From an uncultured bacterium (GTDB taxonomy: Bacteria > Cyanobacteriota > Vampirovibrionia > Gastranaerophilales > Gastranaerophilaceae), in assembly GCA_947361225.1 (NCBI GenBank), contig CANAIK010000004.1, positions 1 through 56,260 on the forward strand: a DNA stretch of 56,260 nt, read 5' to 3'. Below are positions 25,446 through 34,806 of the stretch, in pieces. Below the pieces are notes generated by a model. The model was not told the origin of the DNA, did no database searches, and saw nothing but the letters and a program-made list of their open reading frames with translations. A program made the translations under genes and the position numbers. Positions within the stretch are counted from its first letter, which is position 1. Every line of letters starts with the position of its first letter.

Positions 25446-26470
25446 AAGTCCTAAGTTTTCTTGCTTTAACTACCTTAATCTTAAGTTTTTTTAGAAAAGA
25501 TTTGGAAAACAGGCTTTTTTGGCTTTTTTCGATTTTTTTTCTTTTGTTAACAAAAGAATATTTCCAAATTTTCCCAGGAACCCCTTTGCGTCTTATTTGC
25601 GCCAGCACGTTGGAAAAAATTTTCAATTTTTTTAATATCACTTCAATAACAGATAGCACAATTCTAATTTTTGAGAATAATATTCAACAAATCGATTACC
25701 CTTGCTCCGGGTCTTTAGTGCTTTTTTATAGTTTGTTGTTTTCGTTTTTGGTTTGTTTAATTTTTAATTCAAAACTCAATTTTTCCCTTATTGCAAAGTT
25801 AATTCTGGTTAGTTTATTATCAATTTATTTAAATACGTTAAGAATTTTTGTTCTCATTCTTCTTAATTTAAAAGGTTTTTTGTTTTTTAGCAATAAAATT
25901 CACGCACTTTTTGGAATTATTAACTATATTCTGGTTTTAGGGTGTTTTTGGTTTTTTATTAAAAATAATTCGAAAAAAAACGAATCCGACAACAAAAACT
26001 ATTTATCCAAATCGATTCTGGCTGTATTTTTTGTTGTTATAAGTTTTTTATATTATGTTAAGATAAAAACCCCTAATTCCAATCCTCAATTCGAAATTAT
26101 TAAACACGAATCTAAACAAAACCTTGATTTTTCGACCCAGGAAATTGTTTATTATAGAAAACAAGGGGCGAAGATTGAAAAATATAAAGAAGGAGAAAAA
26201 ATTGTAGTTAAAATCGCCTCCAATTCACCATTAACGATTCATAATCCTTTAATTTGCTTGAAGAATCAGGATTTTAGAATTATTGAACAAAAAACGATTA
26301 TGACAGACGAAAAGGGCTTTAAAAAACGCTTAACAACCAACAAAGGAATAATTTATTATTATTTTATCGAAGAAAACGGGAAAATTACGGACGATTATTA
26401 TAAAATCGCCTTTTTGTCGTTATTTAATAACAAAAAGGCGGTTCTTGTGGTTGAATATATTGTTAGCTAA
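25439..26470 (+). CDS. Exosortase with fused EpsI-like C-terminal domain
   Basis: 343 residues. The membrane part (about 1-175, multiple TM helices) carries the exosortase catalytic triad pattern: Cys in YPCSGS (C89), Arg in NTLRIF (R135) and His in KIHALFG (H155). This is a transpeptidase-like membrane enzyme thought to cleave PEP-CTERM tails. After a further TM (about 191-205) a soluble domain follows (about 210-343). It contains TIHNPLICLKNQDFRI, which resembles the H-x-P-x-x-C motif of EpsI domains often encoded beside or fused to exosortases. Its ATG lies inside the 3' end of the VIT-protein gene. Its stop overlaps the convergent adk stop. Confidence 0.85.
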   Translation: MLKVLSFLALTTLILSFFRKDLENRLFWLFSIFFLLLTKEYFQIFPGTPLRLICASTLEKIFNFFNITSITDSTILIFENNIQQIDYPCSGSLVLFYSLLFSFLVCLIFNSKLNFSLIAKLILVSLLSIYLNTLRIFVLILLNLKGFLFFSNKIHALFGIINYILVLGCFWFFIKNNSKKNESDNKNYLSKSILAVFFVVISFLYYVKIKTPNSNPQFEIIKHESKQNLDFSTQEIVYYRKQGAKIEKYKEGEKIVVKIASNSPLTIHNPLICLKNQDFRIIEQKTIMTDEKGFKKRLTTNKGIIYYYFIEENGKITDDYYKIAFLSLFNNKKAVLVVEYIVS

Positions 26471-27132
26471 TCTTCAAAGACTACTTTTTTCAAATTATCC
26501 CAAATTTCACTTATTGATTTATCAGCCTCTAATTCCTTAAGGATTCCAAGTTGTTTATAATATTCCTCCAAAGGAGCTGTTTCTTTTTCATAAGTTTCAA
26601 AACGGGCTCTTGCTGTTTGTTCGTTGTCATCGGCTCTTAGGGTTAGTTTTGTGTCACAAATATCACAGTAGTCCATAATTTTTGGAGGATTTGACAATAA
26701 ATTGTAAATCGTTCCGCATTTTGGACAAGAACGTCTGTTTATAAGCCTTTGAATCAAAATTTCGTTATCAATATCAAAATAAATTGCAACAGCGTCATTC
26801 TTTAAATTGAAAGTTCCTATTCTATCGAGGATTTTTTCAAGTTCCTGCGCTTGTTCGACCGATCGAGGAAAACCGTCTAAGATATAGCCTTGTGCACAGT
26901 CTTCTTTTCTAATTCTATCCTCAATAACGCTTGAAACAACACTCAAAGGAACCAGTTGACCTTTATCGATAAATCCTTTGGCAACAACTCCCAAAGGAGT
27001 GTTGTCTTGAATATTTTTTCTCAATAATGATCCTGTATCAATGTGCGGGATTGAAAGTTTGTCCGCTAATTTAGATGTTTGAGTTCCTTTGCCGGATCCA
27101 GGAGGACCTAAGAATATAAATATTTTCTTCAT
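26467..27132 (-). CDS. adk: Adenylate kinase, zinc-lid type
   Basis: 221 residues. P-loop GPPGSGKGTQ at the N terminus, DGFPR in the core, and a long LID with a four-Cys zinc site (CPKCGTIYN...CDICDTKL). Family role: AMP + ATP to 2 ADP. It lies 14 bases after secY at the end of the ribosomal/secretion operon, as in many bacteria. Shine-Dalgarno AAGGAT before ATG. Confidence 0.95.
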   Translation of the reverse strand: MKKIFIFLGPPGSGKGTQTSKLADKLSIPHIDTGSLLRKNIQDNTPLGVVAKGFIDKGQLVPLSVVSSVIEDRIRKEDCAQGYILDGFPRSVEQAQELEKILDRIGTFNLKNDAVAIYFDIDNEILIQRLINRRSCPKCGTIYNLLSNPPKIMDYCDICDTKLTLRADDNEQTARARFETYEKETAPLEEYYKQLGILKELEADKSISEIWDNLKKVVFED

Positions 27133-27146
27133 TTTTTTATCCTTTT

Positions 27147-28487
27147 TTATTGTTGCAAAAAGCTTTCATAGTTCTTCGCCAACAAATGGGTTTTAATTTG
27201 ATTAATAAAATCAAGTGCAACACCAACAAGAATTATAAGACTTGTTGCCCCGATTCCTTGAAAAGTTGTAATTGAGGTCACTTTTGTTGCAACCGTTGGA
27301 ATCATTGCAATAATTCCAAGTGCGACTGCTCCTATTAAAGTGATTCTTGATAGAATTTCATTCAATTTATCAGCCGTTGGTTTTCCTGGTTTAACCCCGG
27401 GGATAGCAGAACCGTATTTTTTCAAATTATTAGCAATTTCTTTAGGCTGCATACTTGGAATAATAGATGCATAAAAGAAAGTTAAAGTAACAATTAATAC
27501 AAAGTAAATTATATAATACCAGGGCGAGTTGGCGCTGAAAATTAAGCTTAATTTTTCAAAAATTCCCGCTAAAACAACATTTTCTACGTGCATTTGTTGA
27601 ACGAACCCTAAAACCGTAGCAGGGAAAAGCAGAATCGCAATAGCAAAGATAATAGGCATTACGCCGCCCGGGTTAAGTTTAAAGGGAATATTTGTGTTCT
27701 GTCCCCCATAAACTTTGTTCCCGACTTGTCTTCTTGCTGAGACAATAGGAACTTTTCTTGCTGCCTCGTGAAGAACTATAATAAAAAGTATTGTTGCGAT
27801 AAAAATTGCAATTAAAGCAACTAAGCCAAGTTGCAACATTGAATCCTGACTAACTAAAGTTGCGGTTCTGCTGCAATAAAGAGGAATACCTGCAATAATA
27901 CCAACAAAAATCAACAACGAAGCTCCGTTTCCAACCCCTTTTTCGGTTATCAACTCGGCTAACCACATTACAATGATTGCTCCTGCGGTAAGTGAGAATG
28001 CACTTCCAACAAAGAACATTATAGGATTAACCCCGGGGGTGATTGCTCCGGGAAGTTTGTAAAGTGCCAGAGCAAAGATAATCGATTGGAAAAGCGCCAG
28101 GGCAACGGCAAAAATTCTTGTCAACTGCTGAATTTTTCTTCTGCCCGCCTCCCCGTCTTCTTTTTGGGCACGCTCTAAACTTGGAATCACAACCGCCATT
28201 AGCTGCATTATAATAGAAGACGTAATAAACGGTCCTATTCCAAGAGCGAAAATTGAAACTTTTCCTAATGCCCCACCTGAGAACATATCTAAGAATCCAA
28301 TTAAATTGTTCCCGCTTGCAAGGTTTTGGAAAACTTCATTATTAATCCCATAAATGGGCAGCTGCGCTCCGAATCTGAATAGGGCTATTATCAAGAATGT
28401 GAAGAACAATTTTTGTTTAAGCCCGCTGCTTCTCCAGCTTGCTACCAGATTCTGTACAACTTGTTGTTGATCAATATTTTGTTGCAT
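27147..28487 (-). CDS. secY: Protein translocase channel subunit SecY
   Basis: 446 residues with ten TM helices. Typical segments: FRFGAQLPIYGIN after TM1, the plug region with GFLDMFSGGALGKVSIFALGIGPFI (key part SGGAL), IFVGIIAGIP, LNPGGVMPIIFA and KKYGSAIPGVKPGKPT. It forms the Sec channel with SecE/SecG. It overlaps rplO by one base and is followed by adk. Confidence 0.96.
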   Translation of the reverse strand: MQQNIDQQQVVQNLVASWRSSGLKQKLFFTFLIIALFRFGAQLPIYGINNEVFQNLASGNNLIGFLDMFSGGALGKVSIFALGIGPFITSSIIMQLMAVVIPSLERAQKEDGEAGRRKIQQLTRIFAVALALFQSIIFALALYKLPGAITPGVNPIMFFVGSAFSLTAGAIIVMWLAELITEKGVGNGASLLIFVGIIAGIPLYCSRTATLVSQDSMLQLGLVALIAIFIATILFIIVLHEAARKVPIVSARRQVGNKVYGGQNTNIPFKLNPGGVMPIIFAIAILLFPATVLGFVQQMHVENVVLAGIFEKLSLIFSANSPWYYIIYFVLIVTLTFFYASIIPSMQPKEIANNLKKYGSAIPGVKPGKPTADKLNEILSRITLIGAVALGIIAMIPTVATKVTSITTFQGIGATSLIILVGVALDFINQIKTHLLAKNYESFLQQ

Positions 28488-28927
28488 TATACTATTTCTG
28501 CCTTTCCTCCGGCTTTTTCGATTTTTTCTTTAGCACTTTTAGAAAAATAACTTGCCTTAACATTAATTGCTTTAGTAATTTCACCATTTCCTAAAACTCT
28601 TAAGGCAACTGCAGTCGAGCTTGCTTTTTTGTTTTGTTGTAAATAAGCAAGATCAACTGTTTCGGTATCTAGTTGAGCTAATCTTGAAACGTTAATTTCT
28701 GCTGATTCTTCTCTAAATCTGTTTTTGAAACCTTTTAATTTAGGCATTTGACGATAGGAGGGCATTTGACCACCTTCGAAACCACGTTTGTGAGAGTTTC
28801 CTGATCTTTGTCCTTCACCGTTATTTCCACGACAAGAAGTTTTTCCGTGTCCTGAGGCAATTCCTCTGCCTTTGCGTTTTTTAGCGTGAGTTGAGCCTTC
28901 ATTTGGTCTTATATCTTCTAATTTCAT
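28487..28927 (-). CDS. rplO: 50S ribosomal protein L15
   Basis: 146 residues. The N-terminal Gly/Arg/Lys-rich arm (RKGRGIASGHGKTSCRG) and FEGGQMPSYRQMPKLKGFKN are diagnostic. The C-terminal domain ends KASYFSKSAKEKIEKAGGKAE. It lies between rpmD and secY, the standard position. Confidence 0.97.
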   Translation of the reverse strand: MKLEDIRPNEGSTHAKKRKGRGIASGHGKTSCRGNNGEGQRSGNSHKRGFEGGQMPSYRQMPKLKGFKNRFREESAEINVSRLAQLDTETVDLAYLQQNKKASSTAVALRVLGNGEITKAINVKASYFSKSAKEKIEKAGGKAEIV

Positions 28928-28941
28928 TATTATAAACCTTC

Positions 28942-29127
28942 CTATTCTTCTACGATTGATACGATGTGAGGTATTTTGTTTGCCATACCTAAAATTGTAG
29001 CCGAAGCGCTGTGTTCAACTATTTGATCTTTTTTCTTAAGACCAAGGGCACGAACAACCTTAATTTGGTCTTTAGATGCACCGATTGTGCTTTTAACCTG
29101 TTTAATTTTTATTGTTTTATTACTCAT
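28942..29127 (-). CDS. rpmD: 50S ribosomal protein L30
   Basis: 61 residues with IKQVKSTIGASKDQIKVVRALGLKK and a C-terminal VEHSASATILGMANKIPHIV, typical of bacterial L30. From memory, many photosynthetic Cyanobacteria lack L30. Its presence would agree with a non-photosynthetic relative or another phylum. Confidence 0.93.
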   Translation of the reverse strand: MSNKTIKIKQVKSTIGASKDQIKVVRALGLKKKDQIVEHSASATILGMANKIPHIVSIVEE

Positions 29128-29144
29128 TTTCCTATACCTTTAAA

Positions 29145-29777
29145 TTATTTTTGTCCTAACATTTGTTTTACTTCTAAACCACGTCTTCTAGCCACTTCTT
29201 TAAAGGGTCTTAGAGATTTAAGCGCATTTAAAGTAGCGTTCGCAGCATTAAGAGGAGATTTTGAACCTAAAGATTTTGATAAGATATTCTCAACTCCGGA
29301 TAATTCAAGAACCGCACGAACTGCGCCCCCTGCGATAACTCCGGTACCTCTTGATGCTGGTTTTAATACAACTGAACCGGCTCCTGATCTTCCTTGAATC
29401 ATATGCGGAATGGTTGTGTTAAACAAAGGCACTGTAACAAGGTTTTTTCTAGCGTCTGCAACTGCTTTTTGAATTGCAATAATAACTTCAGCGGCTTTAG
29501 CTACGCCCATGCCTACTTGACCTTTTTTATTACCAACAATTACGATTGCACGGAAAGATAATTTTTTACCACCCTTAACAACCTTAGTTACACGACGAAT
29601 CTGAACAACTTGTTCTTTCCATTCGGATTCTTGCGGTTCTACAGTTTCAATTTTTCTTCTTTTTCCTTTTCTTTGGGGTCTTTTTTCTGTTTCTTCTTTT
29701 ACTTCAACAGTTTCTTGAACTACAGCAGTTTCTTTGGTTTCCTGTGTTTCTTGTTGAACTTCTTTGTTTTCTTCCAC
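29145..29777 (-). CDS. rpsE: 30S ribosomal protein S5 with Glu-rich N-terminal extension
   Basis: 210 residues against about 165-170 usual for S5. The conserved part starts near residue 52 ([20 protein letters not shown]) and contains [14 protein letters not shown] and [23 protein letters not shown]. The extra about 45 residues are Glu/Thr/Val-rich and then Lys/Arg-rich ([10 protein letters not shown]). ATG 29777 has AAAGG upstream, so the extension is probably translated. It is the first gene of rpsE-rpmD-rplO-secY-adk. The usual upstream neighbours (rplF, rplR) are absent. Confidence 0.95.
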   Translation of the reverse strand: MEENKEVQQETQETKETAVVQETVEVKEETEKRPQRKGKRRKIETVEPQESEWKEQVVQIRRVTKVVKGGKKLSFRAIVIVGNKKGQVGMGVAKAAEVIIAIQKAVADARKNLVTVPLFNTTIPHMIQGRSGAGSVVLKPASRGTGVIAGGAVRAVLELSGVENILSKSLGSKSPLNAANATLNALKSLRPFKEVARRRGLEVKQMLGQK

Positions 29778-29910
29778 GTTTATTACCTTTCTTAATAGTG
29801 TTTTTACGTTAATTTATTTTATTTTCCCTTAAAAAAATAAAGAATATCAAAATCCAGCTTTTTTAAAGCTAAAATTTCATATTCGACTGTTGGGATTTTC
29901 TGACAATATT

Positions 29911-29938
29911 ATTCTATAACAACCAAAAAAAAATGCAA
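29911..29938 (-). promoter_or_regulatory. Promoter of the rpsE-secY-adk operon
   Basis: -35 TTGCAT and -10 TAGAAT separated by 16 bases on the minus strand, about 130 bases before the rpsE ATG. The long leader (29778-29905) contains a short imperfect hairpin around tagctttaaaaaagct and could carry regulation. Confidence 0.55.
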
Positions 29939-29945
29939 TAGTTTT

Positions 29946-31331
29946 TTAATCTTGACTAACAACGACCCTGTTTCTTCCGGATTCTTTTGCTTGATAAAGA
30001 GCGCTGTCTGCTTTTTTGTAGAGAATTTCAGGGTTTTTGTCAGTTTTTTTAAATTCACTCACACCAATTGAAATTGTGACTTGAATTTCTTTTATTCCTT
30101 CAATTTTATAATCTTCAATATTAATTTTTTTCTTCTCAACCTTACTTCTCAACCTTTCTGCTACAACTTTCGCTTCATCAAGGTTTGTTTGAGGAAGAAG
30201 GAAGATAAATTCTTCCCCGCCGTATCTTGAGGGAATATCCGATTCTCTTAGTTCTTTTTTTATGGTTTTAGCAACATTCTTTAGAACGCAATCCCCGACA
30301 GCGTGACCATAAGTATCATTGACACGTTTAAAAAAGTCAATATCAGACATAATACAACACAAAGGCTGATTTTGTCTTTTTGCAGCTGCGGTTGTTTCTT
30401 TTAGTCTTTTTTCGAATTGATGACGATTGTTGTAGTTGGTTAGAGCGTCAAGGGTTGCGTGTTTTAGAACTTCAATGTATGATTTTGCCCTTGATAGGGT
30501 CATTTGCGCTTGAGCTTTAATTTCGTCCAAATAATCAAGTTCTTTATTTGTAATTTTATTAAAATGATTATAAGCAACAATTGCTCCATAGGGTTTGGAA
30601 TCGACAATTAGAGGAAAAATTCCCATTTTTCCTTCTCTTTTAATAATCATTTTTGAATTCTGGTTAATTTCCTCTAAATAATCATAAATTTCATTATCCG
30701 AACATTTAGAAGGCCAGATTAATTTGTATTCTTTTTTATTTTTATTCTTAATAAAAATATAAATTAAATGTTCACAAACAAATCTATCAATCATTTCACC
30801 TAAGATTGGAAGAATATAATCAAGATCGTATTGGGTTTGGGTAATTTGTGCGATATTCTTTAGTGTTTGATGAAATTTAGAAGTAACAGAAATTTGTTCA
30901 TCATTTTTTTTGGCATTGATTAACATTGAACATTGAGCTTTAATTAAAGGAAGAATTTTTATAAAATCGTTTTTTTGTTGAATTTTTTCTCTTGATTTAA
31001 TTTTTATAATCCCTAAAGTTTTATTCTCTTGCGCTAAGGGAAAATAAAGTGTGTTATCTTTAATTTCGAATTCACTTTTTTTGGTTAAAAAATTATCGAA
31101 ATAATTTCTAACTTCCGAATTCTCATCGTTTAAGGAAAGATTCTCCCAGGGTTTTATAAAATCTTTAAGTTGATATGAATATTCATCCATTAAATATATT
31201 CTTAATTCACAAATTGTAAAAAAAGCGCTAAAAGCTCTATAGAACCCATCAACTAAACTTTTTCTATCCGAAGTTGACTGATAACAGTTGGTTAGTGAAA
31301 ATATAAAATCATAAAGTTTAGCTACTTCCAT
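29946..31331 (-). CDS. Diguanylate cyclase (GGDEF) with GAF-like sensor region
   Basis: 461 residues. The N-terminal half (about 1-290) looks like one or two GAF-type sensor domains, with no TM helices or signal peptide, so the protein is probably cytoplasmic. The C-terminal GGDEF domain (about 300-458) has MSDIDFFKRVNDTYGHAVGD, active-site GGEEF, and an I-site RESD five residues before it. Active c-di-GMP synthesis with product inhibition is therefore likely. Shine-Dalgarno GGAGG lies upstream. The gene follows the two TPR genes on the same strand with a 5-base gap, suggesting one operon. Confidence 0.92.
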   Translation of the reverse strand: MEVAKLYDFIFSLTNCYQSTSDRKSLVDGFYRAFSAFFTICELRIYLMDEYSYQLKDFIKPWENLSLNDENSEVRNYFDNFLTKKSEFEIKDNTLYFPLAQENKTLGIIKIKSREKIQQKNDFIKILPLIKAQCSMLINAKKNDEQISVTSKFHQTLKNIAQITQTQYDLDYILPILGEMIDRFVCEHLIYIFIKNKNKKEYKLIWPSKCSDNEIYDYLEEINQNSKMIIKREGKMGIFPLIVDSKPYGAIVAYNHFNKITNKELDYLDEIKAQAQMTLSRAKSYIEVLKHATLDALTNYNNRHQFEKRLKETTAAAKRQNQPLCCIMSDIDFFKRVNDTYGHAVGDCVLKNVAKTIKKELRESDIPSRYGGEEFIFLLPQTNLDEAKVVAERLRSKVEKKKINIEDYKIEGIKEIQVTISIGVSEFKKTDKNPEILYKKADSALYQAKESGRNRVVVSQD

Positions 31332-31336
31332 TTTTT

Positions 31337-32395
31337 CTATTTTCCTCCTACAAAAAATTCTCTATTAGCGCAAGTTCTAAAGGTTTTTTCAAGTTCGTCA
31401 TTTTTTTTGTTTCGAGGTTCAACTACCACAAGTTTTCCTGCTTTATAAACTTGATTATCTTCTTCTTGTATTACTTCTTGTTCTTTTTTATTTAATTCGT
31501 TATGAATTGCGATTTTTTTGTTAACTTCATCAAGAACATTGTAAATATACTTTGTTTTTGTTCCTTCGCCTTTAGAATCCAATAAAAGCCCTGCTTTTTG
31601 GAATTCTTTTTGAGAATTTGTATAATCTTTCATATCATTCAACAAAACCGCCAGGTTAAAGTGAGCCTCATAATCCATAGGCGATAATTCAATTGCACGA
31701 CAATAATAATAGCCGGCTTGATTGTTATTTTTCAAAAGCTGATTAACTAAACCTAAATTATAGTTTGTGCTGTAATTATCAAGAATTTCGACCGCCTGTT
31801 CATAGGATTGGGAGGCTTGTTTTAAGTATTGTTTGCTAACTTGTTTATTCAAACCCGCCGTTAGGGATTTTGTTCGATATGCAAGACCCATATTATAATA
31901 TGCAACCCCTTTGTTATAAGTATAAGATTTTTTTGTATCAATCAAAAAAGGAATTTTATAAAAACGGGGTCGATTCTCAATTACTTTTTTGTATTCTTCA
32001 ATTGATTTATCAATATCATAAGTTTTAGTTAGAATTATCGCATAATCAATACGAGCGATTTCATATTCGGGTTTTACCAAAAGGGCTTTGTTGTAGTTTT
32101 TTAGCGCTTGATAATAATCTTCATAAACAACATAAATATTCGCAAGATTATACATTGCTTTATAATGTCCCGGATGAAGGACAATCCCTTTTTCATAGCA
32201 ATTTATAGCCGTTTGCAAATCCTGTTTTTTTAATGCTTTATCGCCCTTAAAAACCCACCAGTATCCTTTAATTTTGTTGTATTGGACTAAATAGAAATCG
32301 AAAAAGAAAAATCCGCTCAAAACAAAAGAAATGACAAGAACTGTGCTTATCACTTTGGTAGTTGTCGAATGAAGTATTTTTTTGAATTTGTTCAT
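31337..32395 (-). CDS. Membrane-anchored TPR protein
   Basis: 352 residues. One N-terminal TM helix (about 14-35) anchors a chain of TPR units. Examples are TAINCYEKGIVLHPGHYKAMYNL, then ALKNYNKALLVKPEYEIARI, and later YYYCRAIELSPMDYEAHFNLAVLL (key A-x-x-x-Y-x-x-A-L...P spacing). The C-terminal tail is charged. It is probably a scaffold, and its partners are unknown. It lies between another TPR gene and a diguanylate cyclase, with short gaps on both sides. Confidence 0.85.
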   Translation of the reverse strand: MNKFKKILHSTTTKVISTVLVISFVLSGFFFFDFYLVQYNKIKGYWWVFKGDKALKKQDLQTAINCYEKGIVLHPGHYKAMYNLANIYVVYEDYYQALKNYNKALLVKPEYEIARIDYAIILTKTYDIDKSIEEYKKVIENRPRFYKIPFLIDTKKSYTYNKGVAYYNMGLAYRTKSLTAGLNKQVSKQYLKQASQSYEQAVEILDNYSTNYNLGLVNQLLKNNNQAGYYYCRAIELSPMDYEAHFNLAVLLNDMKDYTNSQKEFQKAGLLLDSKGEGTKTKYIYNVLDEVNKKIAIHNELNKKEQEVIQEEDNQVYKAGKLVVVEPRNKKNDELEKTFRTCANREFFVGGK

Positions 32396-32398
32396 TTG

Positions 32399-34015
32399 TT
32401 AAGTTTCGAATAATTTGTGAAGCCTTTGGGTTATTATTTCTTCTTCCAGTTCTTGTTTTTCTTTGTTTAAATTAAGAGCTTTTTGATATTGTTTCGCTGC
32501 CGTTATTTTTTCTCCCTCAATTTCTTTGGTTCGGGCTAAGTTAAAATGAGCAAGAACATAATCGGGATTAATTTCAATTGCGGTTGTAAAATACTGCTGC
32601 GCTCTTTTTGCGTCTCCTAAACCGTCCAGGAATACAACACCTAAATTATTGTAGGCAATATAGTAGCTGGGGTCTAATTCTAAGGCTTTAGAGTAATAAA
32701 CAATTTATTTTTCAATATAATCTTGTTCCCAATAAAAAATTGCTAATCTTTAATAAAGTTTTTCGTTCTTAGAATCCTCATTGAGCGCTAATTCGTAGTA
32801 TTCTACAGCTTTATCCAATTCTTCCGTGTCATAGTAGATATCAGCTATCGCTTCATAAACCGGGGATTTTTTCTTGGTCAACAAAAGACTGTTTTCAAGC
32901 ATTGAAATTGCAGCTATTGAATTCCCTTTAATTTGATGATAAATCGCAGCTAAAGCTTGCGCCACAACTGCCGACCATTCGTTTTGAGGGTTTGCTTGAA
33001 GTGCTTTTTGATAAAGTTCAATCGCACTGTCGTATTGTTCAAGTTGAACATAAGCAAACGCAAGGGAATTTTGATAATAAGGATTGTCTTTATCGTATTT
33101 TAGCGCAAGTTTAAAAGCACTTAGCGCATTTATTTTTTCTTCTTTCTTTAAATAAAGATGTCCGAGTTCATAATAACATTTTGATAATTCAGGATATTTA
33201 TTAACTAAAACCGTGTAATAATCAATTAAAACATCCGTTTTATCGCTTTGATATTGCTCAACATATTCAATAGCGTTGATTACTTTATCAGCGTTGTTGT
33301 TGGATAGAATTACAACATTATTAATGCAATCAAAAGCAATGTCGTGTCTGTTTTTCTTAATTGCAATAGCTGCCATTTTTTCATATAAAACAATGGATTT
33401 TTTAGAATTATCACACGCATTAAGGTAAATATTGTAAGCTTTTTTTTGTGAGTTTATTTTTTCGAAAAACTCACCTTCTGCTCTTTTTTTAATATAATCA
33501 AAATCATTCTTAATGTTTTTCGCCAGCATTTTTATATTAACAGGATCAAAAACGCTCATAACACTTCCTGTTAAACCCCAATAAAAAGCACTTGCCCAAT
33601 CTTTTAAGTTTTTTTTGTCCTCGTTTTTAATTTTTTCAAGCATTGTTAAAGCAAGAATAAGTCTTGTTCTTGAGGTGTGCGGATTGAGTTTTAGCGCTTG
33701 TTTAAATTCGGCTTTTGCCTGTTTAAAATCTTGTTTTAAGGAAAGAAAATACCCTAAGTACATATGCGCATTAGGATCCTTAGGATTAATATTAACAGCC
33801 TTGGAGCATTGTTCAATAGCGCTATCCAGTCCGATTTGTCCGCTGTTGTGCAACAGTGTTGCAAGTCTATAGTAAGCACTTTGCGCTCTCGGGTTTTCTT
33901 TAATCGTTTCAATATAGCAGTTAATCGCTTTAGACAAATCTTCATTGTCTGCTTTAAGTAAGTATCTTTGATGGGCTTTAACCGCATTCTCTAAGCTTGT
34001 TTGAGCATTAGTCAT
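32399..34015 (-). pseudogene. TPR-repeat protein gene interrupted by two in-frame TAA codons
   Basis: From ATG 34015 the frame encodes 421 residues of TPR units and stops at TAA 32752-32750. The same frame then continues for another 117 codons with only one more TAA (32707-32705) before its final TAA at 32401-32399, four bases before the next gene. The continuation is clearly TPR (KALELDPSYYIAYNNLG, AIEINPDYVLAHFNLA). The two stops sit in the middle of one repeat (LY*RLAIFYWEQDYIEK*IVYYSKAL), each one substitution from a plausible Tyr and Ser/Ala codon. Without them the protein would be 538 residues. It may be a decaying gene that still makes a 421-residue product. Sequencing error or readthrough is less likely. 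Confidence 0.8.
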
Positions 34016-34104
34016 AATTCAATCTTTTCTTTATATGGGGAGTAAATTTACAATCTTTATAATATTATCGGACCTTTAGAAATTATGCTTTAACCAAATA
34101 ATAA

Positions 34105-34130
34105 AAAAATCATCTTGGAAGATGATTTTT
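34105..34130 (-). terminator. Intrinsic terminator of clpP
   Basis: Twelve-base stem aaaaatcatctt/aagatgattttt with a two-base loop directly at the clpP stop, followed by T residues on the minus strand. Confidence 0.8.
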
Positions 34131-34737
34131 ATTCTTTGGTTATGATTTTATCGATTAATCCGTATTCGAGTGCCTCCTGGGCAGTCATAAAGTTGTCTCT
34201 TTCCGTGTCTTTTTTTATCGTTTCGATATCTTGACCTGTATGGAGAGCTAAAAGTGAATTCAACATTTCTTTCATTCGAAGAATTTCTTTAGCCTCGATT
34301 TCAATATCGGTTGCTTGACCCTTTGCGCCCCCTAAGGGTTGATGAATCATTATTCTTGAATTAGGAAGAGCCAAACGTTTCCCTTTTTCTCCTCCGGACA
34401 ATAAAAACGCACCCATTGAGGCAGCATCGCCAAGACAAATTGTTGAAACGGGAGATTTAATAAGTTTCATTGTGTCATAAATTGCCATGCCTGCTGTAAT
34501 TACACCGCCGGGGGAATTAATGTACAGCATAATATCTTTTTCGGAATTTTCACTATCTAACAATAAAAGCTGTGCTACAATTGAGTTTGCAACTTCATCG
34601 TCGATTTCAGACCCCAAAAAAACGATTCTTTCTCTTAATAATCTTGAAAAAATATCAAAAGAACGCTCGCCCCTGCTTGATGCCTCAATAACGGTGGGCA
34701 TATAACTTAGAATTTTGTATTCGTTGATTCCTAACAT
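34129..34737 (-). CDS. clpP: ATP-dependent Clp protease proteolytic subunit
   Basis: 202 residues, full length. Catalytic Ser107 in GDAASMGAF, His132 in MIHQPLGGA, and an Asp in the C-terminal [16 protein letters not shown] region. The N terminus has [22 protein letters not shown]. It forms a tetradecamer working with ClpX/ClpC. Shine-Dalgarno AAAGGA, with TATAAT about 26 bases before the ATG. Confidence 0.96.
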   Translation of the reverse strand: MLGINEYKILSYMPTVIEASSRGERSFDIFSRLLRERIVFLGSEIDDEVANSIVAQLLLLDSENSEKDIMLYINSPGGVITAGMAIYDTMKLIKSPVSTICLGDAASMGAFLLSGGEKGKRLALPNSRIMIHQPLGGAKGQATDIEIEAKEILRMKEMLNSLLALHTGQDIETIKKDTERDNFMTAQEALEYGLIDKIITKE

Positions 34738-34806
34738 AGTTTTTCCTTTTTATTTGATTATATTGCAAATAAAGTTAGTTAAAAAATCCTATATCTTAAT
34801 TATTTT

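Noticed and set aside
29820-29905. Hairpin tagctttaaaaaagct in the rpsE leader as a terminator or ribosomal-protein regulatory element
   Set aside because: The stem is six bases with no T run after it, and I see no match to a known ribosomal leader motif.
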